DNA of 9,009 nucleotides from CBFGRU01 sp965651255 (GTDB lineage Bacteria; Planctomycetota; Phycisphaerae; Phycisphaerales; SM1A02): positions 1 to 9,009 of the forward strand of contig CBFGRU010000124.1 in the NCBI GenBank assembly GCA_965651255.1, given 5' to 3'. Positions within the stretch are counted from its first letter, which is position 1, and every line of letters starts with the position of its first letter. The notes under the pieces were generated by a model, which saw only the letters and a program-made list of their open reading frames with translations, made no database searches and was not told the DNA's origin. Made by a program: the position numbers and the translations under genes. Positions 5,447 through 9,009 of this stretch are shown piece by piece.

Positions 5447-6295
5447 TTACGCCGCCTTGCGGAGAGAGCGGGTGCGGGTCGTCGGGAACTTGAAGGTCTT
5501 CGCAACCTGCGGCTTGCGGGCCTTGACGGTGCGGTTGCGCTTGACGGTCGGGCGCTTCGCGCTGTTCTTCTTGGTGCTGCGCTTGACGGCCGTGGTCTTC
5601 GTGCTGCGCTTGACGGCCGTGGTCTTCGTGTTGCGCTTCACGCTCGTGCGCTTGGTGGCGCGCTTCACGCGGGTCGTCGCGGTTTGACGCTTCGCCCGGG
5701 TGGTGCGGCTCTTCTTCGCAGCGGAACGGCTCTTGCGGGTTGACTTCGCGCGGGACTTGGCCTTTGCCTTGGCCTTGGCCTTGGCCTTCGACTTCGTGGT
5801 CTTCTTCTGACCGAACGACTTGACCTGGCTCATGGTCCAGCCGCTGTTGACGGTCCAGTTGCAGTTCTGCGCGAAGAAGGGGCCGAAGAAGTTGACGAAA
5901 TCCTTCTGGCTTTTCAGACCGGCGATCTGCTCGGGGGTGCAGAAGCCGCTGGCGATCGCCCAACTGGCGACCTGCTGCCAGAAATCATTGGCGAAGTTCT
6001 TTGATGACTGATTCTTGTTCTGGAAGCTCGGCCAGTAGATCCAACTGCCGTTGAACTTGCGTCGATTGACCGCCTTGTTCGTGAACAGGTGGCTCCAGAC
6101 CCAGTTGGGGGTCTTGCCGGTCTTCTGCGCGAGGTTCCACACCGCCACGGGCGCGGGGGTGCCGCGATTCACAGCGCTGCGGAAGTTCGACACGAAGTTG
6201 AACGAACGCTTGCTCGATGTCTTGGTGGATGATGCCTTGCGCGACGATGCGCGGCGAGTGGTGCTGCCTTTGCGGCTTGTGTTCTTTCCAGCCAT
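5447..6295 (-). CDS. Histone H1-like basic nucleoid protein with an aromatic-rich core domain
   Basis: The 282-residue product has three parts. Residues 1-31 are a basic Ser/Thr/Arg/Lys arm. Residues 31-163 form a compact core rich in Trp, Phe and Asn (RSFNFVSNFRSAVNRG, TPNWVWSHLF, FNGSWIYWP, FWQQVASWAIASGFC, DFVNFFGPFFAQNCNW). Residues 164-282 are a long Lys/Arg/Ala/Thr tail with a (KA)n run (169-180) and two adjacent copies of a nonapeptide like TKTTAVKRS. I count only three acidic residues (D104, E122, D132), so the charge is extremely positive. Such tails occur in H1-like and extended HU proteins and bind DNA without sequence specificity, compacting the nucleoid. The core matches no family I recognise. 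The start is ATG 6295, with AAGGA 8 nt upstream (6304-6308); the frame stays open for 53 more Arg-rich codons, which look non-coding. It is probably a monocistronic, well-expressed gene with its own terminator. Confidence 0.72.
   Translation of the reverse strand: MAGKNTSRKGSTTRRASSRKASSTKTSSKRSFNFVSNFRSAVNRGTPAPVAVWNLAQKTGKTPNWVWSHLFTNKAVNRRKFNGSWIYWPSFQNKNQSSKNFANDFWQQVASWAIASGFCTPEQIAGLKSQKDFVNFFGPFFAQNCNWTVNSGWTMSQVKSFGQKKTTKSKAKAKAKAKAKSRAKSTRKSRSAAKKSRTTRAKRQTATTRVKRATKRTSVKRNTKTTAVKRSTKTTAVKRSTKKNSAKRPTVKRNRTVKARKPQVAKTFKFPTTRTRSLRKAA
5579..5632 (-). repeat. 27-bp tandem repeat coding a basic nonapeptide
   Basis: Two adjacent copies of a 27-bp unit (5579-5605 and 5606-5632) are nearly identical, the second differing only near its end. 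The length is a multiple of three and the repeat encodes two copies of a lysine/threonine nonapeptide in the H1-like tail. Flanking segments look like diverged older copies. A related 6-bp repeat at about 5758-5788 (GGCCTT units) encodes the Lys-Ala run. Such repeats expand and contract easily, so tail length probably varies between strains. Confidence 0.7.
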
Positions 6296-6442
6296 TCTTC
6301 TCGTCCTTCTGTCAGTGGAACGGCCGATCCTGACGCACTGCGCTCTTGATCTGACCGGCCGAGCATTCCTGCGGCGCGACCTTCGTGCCGCTTGCGATCG
6401 GATGGATCGGCCGATGATCGGTGGCGGATAAGTGAATGTCAG

Positions 6443-6465
6443 AAAAACCCGCAAAGTTTGTGCGG
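6443..6465 (-). terminator. Rho-independent terminator after the CDGSH gene
   Basis: Reading the - strand, CCGCA and TGCGG (6461-6465 and 6449-6453) form a 5-bp GC-rich stem with a 7-nt loop, followed by GTTTTTC. It lies about 56 nt past the CDGSH stop codon and before the H1-like gene's start, so it likely separates the two transcripts. The short stem limits confidence. Confidence 0.45.
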
Positions 6466-6520
6466 TACATCACTCAAGCGTGGTTATTCATCCCCGGAAA
6501 TGGATCGGCGCGCGAGGGAT

Positions 6521-6748
6521 TCAGCCCTCAGTCCCGGATGACTCCTCGTCCGGTTTCACATCGACGATGCTCTCGCGGTTTGCGTCATAGATGTAGAGTC
6601 GGCCGGGTTCTTCCGCGCGGCATGATTTGTGAGCGCCATCACAGAACGGCAGATTCCTGCTCAGGCCGCATCCGCAGATGAAGACGGGCTTGTCCTGCGG
6701 GTCGATGCGATACGGGCCGGTCTGGTCGTGTCGAACCAGTCGCGCCAT
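6521..6748 (-). CDS. CDGSH-type iron-sulfur protein
   Basis: This 75-residue protein has a single CDGSH domain, the mitoNEET-like fold that holds a redox-active 2Fe-2S cluster with three Cys and one His. The full motif is at residues 25-40: C-G-C-G-L-S-R-N-L-P-F-C-D-G-A-H. The ligands are Cys25, Cys27, Cys36 and His40; the S of CDGSH is replaced by A, a common variant. An N-terminal strand region (PYRIDPQDKPVFI) and a C-terminal strand (GRLYIYDANRESIVDV) complete the usual small domain. There is no signal peptide, so it is probably cytoplasmic. Partner and reaction are unknown; family members act in electron transfer, cluster transfer or iron and redox homeostasis. The ATG is 2 nt past the stop of the cyclophilin gene, and its ribosome-binding site (GGAGA) lies in the end of that gene, so they should be co-translated from one mRNA. 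Confidence 0.85.
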   Translation of the reverse strand: MARLVRHDQTGPYRIDPQDKPVFICGCGLSRNLPFCDGAHKSCRAEEPGRLYIYDANRESIVDVKPDEESSGTEG

Positions 6749-6750
6749 GG

Positions 6751-7980
6751 TTATTGGTCTCCGTTGCCTGATCCCGCGGCGTTCGGCTCGGGCGTCGTGC
6801 GGGTGACCACCGGTTCGTACGCATGATCGCGCTTTCGCAGCACCTTCACGCTGATGAGTTCATCATTCGCACGCAGGTTTCGCGCAACCTCCAGCCCGGT
6901 GAGGATGCGACCGAACACGGTGTGACGCTCATCGAGATGCGGGGTCGGCCGGTGCGTCAGGAAGAACTGACTGCCGCCGGTGTTTGGGCCGCTGTTCGCC
7001 ATCGAGAGTGTGCCGACGAAATGTCGGCGGAAGTTCTCGGGGAATTCATCTTCGATCGTGTAGCCGGGGCCGCCCGTGCCCGGTGAACCTTCCGCACCTT
7101 CGCGGGAGTTGGGGTCGCCGCCCTGTGCCATGAAGTTTGGAATCACGCGGTGAAACCGGGTGCCATCGTAAAAGCCCTTCTCGACGAGCGAGATAAAGCT
7201 CGCCACGGTGTTCGGCGCTTCATTCTCGAAAAGCTCAACAACGATCGTGCCCTTGCTGGTTTCGATTTCCACGCGCGGCAGGTCATCAGCCGATGCTTCG
7301 GCAGCGCGGCGCGCCTCTTCCTCCACCCAATGCTCTGCAAGGTCTCTGGACTCGCGCCGAACCTTCTGGAATCGGCGCAGGTTCTCGTTCTCAAACCCGA
7401 ACCCGCCGGGAATGGCCTGCAAGGTGGCGGTCGCGTCCGCGTAGTGTCCTTCGGCGAGCAGCGCATCAGCGCGGATCAACGCCGCAATCGGGAACTTCTG
7501 AAGGTCAATCGGTTCATCATCAAGTACGCGAATCGCCTCGGTGTATCGCGCTTCGTTGACGAGCAGATCCGCCCAGAGAACACGCAGTCCCGGCGCCTGG
7601 GGATCAATCGTTTCAAGACGATCAAGCAGCTTGAGCATGTGCTCGGGCTGGTTGCCCCAAACGGCAAGTTGCGCTTCGACGGCTATTGACTGCTCGGTCG
7701 CGGTCCGCTGATCGTTGAATGCAGCCACCCGATCGCGCAGATCACGAACCTCCGGCCAATCGCGACTGGTCACCGAACCCTGGGCCCGCAGTTTCTGAAC
7801 AAGCTTGACCATGTCGTTCCACAGCGGTTCAAACGTCTCGGGTGGAGCGGGGGCTTCATCGGTCTGAACGGGGGGTGTGGCATCATCGCCGGGCGGCGTC
7901 TCTTGCGCGACAACCAGGGCGCTGCTCCAGAGAAGCGTGCATGTGATGAGCGTGAAAAGAATCTGCATTCGGACGTTCAT
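6751..7980 (-). CDS. Secreted cyclophilin-type peptidyl-prolyl isomerase with N-terminal helical domain
   Basis: The 409-residue protein begins with a signal peptide (residues 1-25, MNVRMQILFTLITCTLLWSSALVVA, followed by QETPP). A Pro/Asp-rich linker (26-50) leads to a helical TPR-like region (about 50-225, with segments such as LKLLDRLETIDPQAPGLRVLW and LIRADALLAEGHYADATATL). A cyclophilin domain (about 236-395) follows. It has the active-site Arg278 in FHRVIPNF, Phe283, Gln286 in AQGGD, the SMANSGPNTGGSQFF segment (326-340) and His353 in DERHTVFG. The Trp that binds cyclosporin in human CypA is His348 here, so sensitivity to that drug should be low. It should catalyse prolyl cis-trans isomerisation outside the cytoplasm, perhaps as a folding helper recruited by its repeat domain. 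The start is ATG 7980 with AAGGGA about 10 nt upstream; TTG 7989 is a weaker alternative. It is coupled to the CDGSH gene downstream. Confidence 0.87.
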   Translation of the reverse strand: MNVRMQILFTLITCTLLWSSALVVAQETPPGDDATPPVQTDEAPAPPETFEPLWNDMVKLVQKLRAQGSVTSRDWPEVRDLRDRVAAFNDQRTATEQSIAVEAQLAVWGNQPEHMLKLLDRLETIDPQAPGLRVLWADLLVNEARYTEAIRVLDDEPIDLQKFPIAALIRADALLAEGHYADATATLQAIPGGFGFENENLRRFQKVRRESRDLAEHWVEEEARRAAEASADDLPRVEIETSKGTIVVELFENEAPNTVASFISLVEKGFYDGTRFHRVIPNFMAQGGDPNSREGAEGSPGTGGPGYTIEDEFPENFRRHFVGTLSMANSGPNTGGSQFFLTHRPTPHLDERHTVFGRILTGLEVARNLRANDELISVKVLRKRDHAYEPVVTRTTPEPNAAGSGNGDQ

Positions 7981-8049
7981 GCTGATCAATCCCTTTCCGA
8001 GGATCGAATGAATGGACCCTGAGGATAGCCGGTTGGGACGGTCAGGGTG

Positions 8050-8865
8050 TCATTGGGCTGGGTATGTGCAGCACGTTTTGCCGGTCTCCCAGACAGAAAC
8101 CCGTTCCAGTGTCGGGCCCGCCCGGGCGATTGACTCTTTCAGCATCCCGAAACAGACTTCTGCGATGACCTCAACCGATGGGTTCCGGTCCGCAAACTCT
8201 GGAACATCCATGTTCAGGTGCTTGTGATCAAGGCGATCGAGAACGGCCTGTTTGACGATTCGCTCGAGAATCAGTGGTGTAAAGCGTTGATCGTTCGAAT
8301 CGTTGAGGCGTTTGGAAATCGTCACCTCGAGGACATAGTTGTGGCCATGGCCGTTGGGATTGTTGCATTTGCCGAAGACAGCGCGGTTCTCCTCGGGCGA
8401 AAGTGTCGGGCAATCAAGTCGATGCGCTGCGGCGAACTCAAACGACTCGGTCATCAGGACACGATTCGGCTGAGGGGCTTCAATCATGACGGAATAGTAG
8501 GGGCTCAGATGCCACCGAATGCGCACGACCGATTCGCGCAACGCCGGCTGAAGCGCAAGTAGCAGGTCGGGCAGGAGGGTGGCAGGGTCCCGGTCCGGCG
8601 TGTCGTGAAACGCCCGCTCGATCCGCGGAAGGACCTCGGCCCGGACGGCCTGATCGATCTCGGTAATGTTCATGAAGTACCCCGTGACCTCGTCCGCCTC
8701 ACCCTGGCATTCAACATCCAGCGAGTAGTACACGCCGAAGCCGTGCATGGTCGGCCAACCCGCAAACGTGTTGCATCCCGTGTGGTCATCTGCGCTTGCG
8801 CCATTACCGAAGAAACGGCGTGATCGGGAAAGGCAGAATCGGACGGTTCGCAGAAGTCTCAGCAT
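8050..8865 (-). CDS. 6-pyruvoyl-tetrahydropterin synthase / QueD family protein, two-domain form
   Basis: This is a COG0720-type protein of 271 residues, about twice the single-domain length. The C-terminal domain (about 137-271) is intact. Zinc ligands are His148 (EFAAAHRL), His173 and His175; the catalytic Cys167 lies in FGKCNNPNGHGHNY; the Asp213-His214 pair is in LDHKHLNMDVPEFAD; and Glu260 is in VWETGKTC. The spacing C-x5-HGH and the surrounding residues match animal 6-pyruvoyl-tetrahydropterin synthase more closely than the C-x3-HGH of classical QueD. Converting dihydroneopterin triphosphate to 6-pyruvoyl-tetrahydropterin is therefore plausible, with 6-carboxy-tetrahydropterin synthesis (queuosine) the alternative. 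The N-terminal domain (about 6-135) keeps the fold outline (RFCLSRS, MHGFGVYYSLDVEC, VTGYFMNITEID) but lacks the HGH zinc pair and catalytic set, so it is probably structural. There is no clear ribosome-binding site; the start ATG 8865 fits the domain start. It lies 69 nt before the cyclophilin gene. Confidence 0.85.
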   Translation of the reverse strand: MLRLLRTVRFCLSRSRRFFGNGASADDHTGCNTFAGWPTMHGFGVYYSLDVECQGEADEVTGYFMNITEIDQAVRAEVLPRIERAFHDTPDRDPATLLPDLLLALQPALRESVVRIRWHLSPYYSVMIEAPQPNRVLMTESFEFAAAHRLDCPTLSPEENRAVFGKCNNPNGHGHNYVLEVTISKRLNDSNDQRFTPLILERIVKQAVLDRLDHKHLNMDVPEFADRNPSVEVIAEVCFGMLKESIARAGPTLERVSVWETGKTCCTYPAQ

Positions 8866-9009
8866 GATTGATTCGCTCAGAGAAAAACTCGCGCAGTGGG
8901 ATGCACGTGGTTGCAGTTCGTCGACAGTTCCTTATAGTACGAGCTGCTGCCAGTGTGCTTGCTGGTGCGTCAAAGTTGCCCCCGGAAGGGCTCGGTACGG
9001 AGCTTGCTC

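Noticed and set aside
5424..5687. Hydrophobic + strand frame opposite the H1-like tail that looks like membrane helices
   Set aside because: Lys/Arg codons read antisense give Leu/Val/Phe-rich sequence, so the hydrophobicity is an artefact of the repeat.
5265..5963. Open frame of 232 codons on the - strand in another frame through the H1-like tail
   Set aside because: It is a low-complexity Gln/Glu/His/Arg-rich shadow caused by the repetitive GC-rich tail codons; the other frame has the ribosome-binding site, a structured core and a terminator.
6296..6454. 53-codon upstream extension of the H1-like gene
   Set aside because: The internal ATG 6295 has AAGGA at proper spacing. The extension is compositionally unlike the core and overlaps the CDGSH terminator and the regulatory region.
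7150..7689. 179-codon + strand open frame opposite the cyclophilin gene
   Set aside because: It is antisense to a gene with a signal peptide and complete active-site motifs, and has no recognisable domain.
8866..9009. Possible promoter for the pterin synthase gene on the - strand (TACTAT at 8934-8939)
   Set aside because: No acceptable -35 hexamer lies at 16-18 nt; the TTGACG further upstream is about 28 nt away, so I cannot support a promoter call. No gene is seen in this end segment.

Overview
The window looks like chromosome from a GC-rich bacterium that is probably a planctomycete (Phycisphaerae-like). This is an inference. It rests on a futalosine-pathway menaquinone gene, a lysine/arginine-rich histone H1-like protein, a cyclophilin fused to a secreted helical domain, a duplicated pterin synthase, and a cluster of secreted proteins with no recognisable function. 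No rRNA, tRNA, CRISPR array, transposase or integrase is visible.

Layout. The left half reads on the + strand: an MqnD-type 1,4-dihydroxy-6-naphthoate synthase (15-926), a small tandem-ACT protein (999-1490), then a stretch of three unknown exported or membrane-anchored proteins (1648-2520, 2556-3116, 3282-5324). A 44-codon cysteine-rich ORF (3098-3232) starts inside the end of the second of these behind a strong ribosome-binding site. The right half reads on the - strand: a two-domain 6-pyruvoyl-tetrahydropterin synthase family protein (8865-8050), a secreted cyclophilin-type prolyl isomerase (7980-6751) and a CDGSH iron-sulfur protein (6748-6521). The last two are separated by 2 nt, and the three may form one operon ending at a hairpin-plus-T terminator (6443-6465). 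A separate H1-like nucleoid protein gene (6295-5447) follows and ends at a perfect inverted-repeat terminator (about 5387-5417). The two halves converge between 5324 and 5447.

The MqnD, ACT, cyclophilin and pterin genes are strongly GC-rich. The stretch from about 1560 to 5330 is clearly less so: for example 23 of 60 bases are G or C in 2401-2460 and 27 of 60 in 4141-4200, against 43 of 60 in 841-900 and 40 of 60 in 7261-7320. That stretch is preceded by a hairpin and a possible promoter, so it may be a separately acquired or lineage-specific secreted-protein module. It is the best candidate for undescribed biology here, together with the small cysteine ORF, the H1-like protein's aromatic core, and the pterin synthase with one intact and one degenerate domain. 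None of these is shown by sequence alone to be a working system.

The window edges (1-14 and 8866-9009) hold no gene I can support. A TGA at 13-15 in the frame beginning at base 1 could be the end of an upstream gene overlapping the mqnD start.
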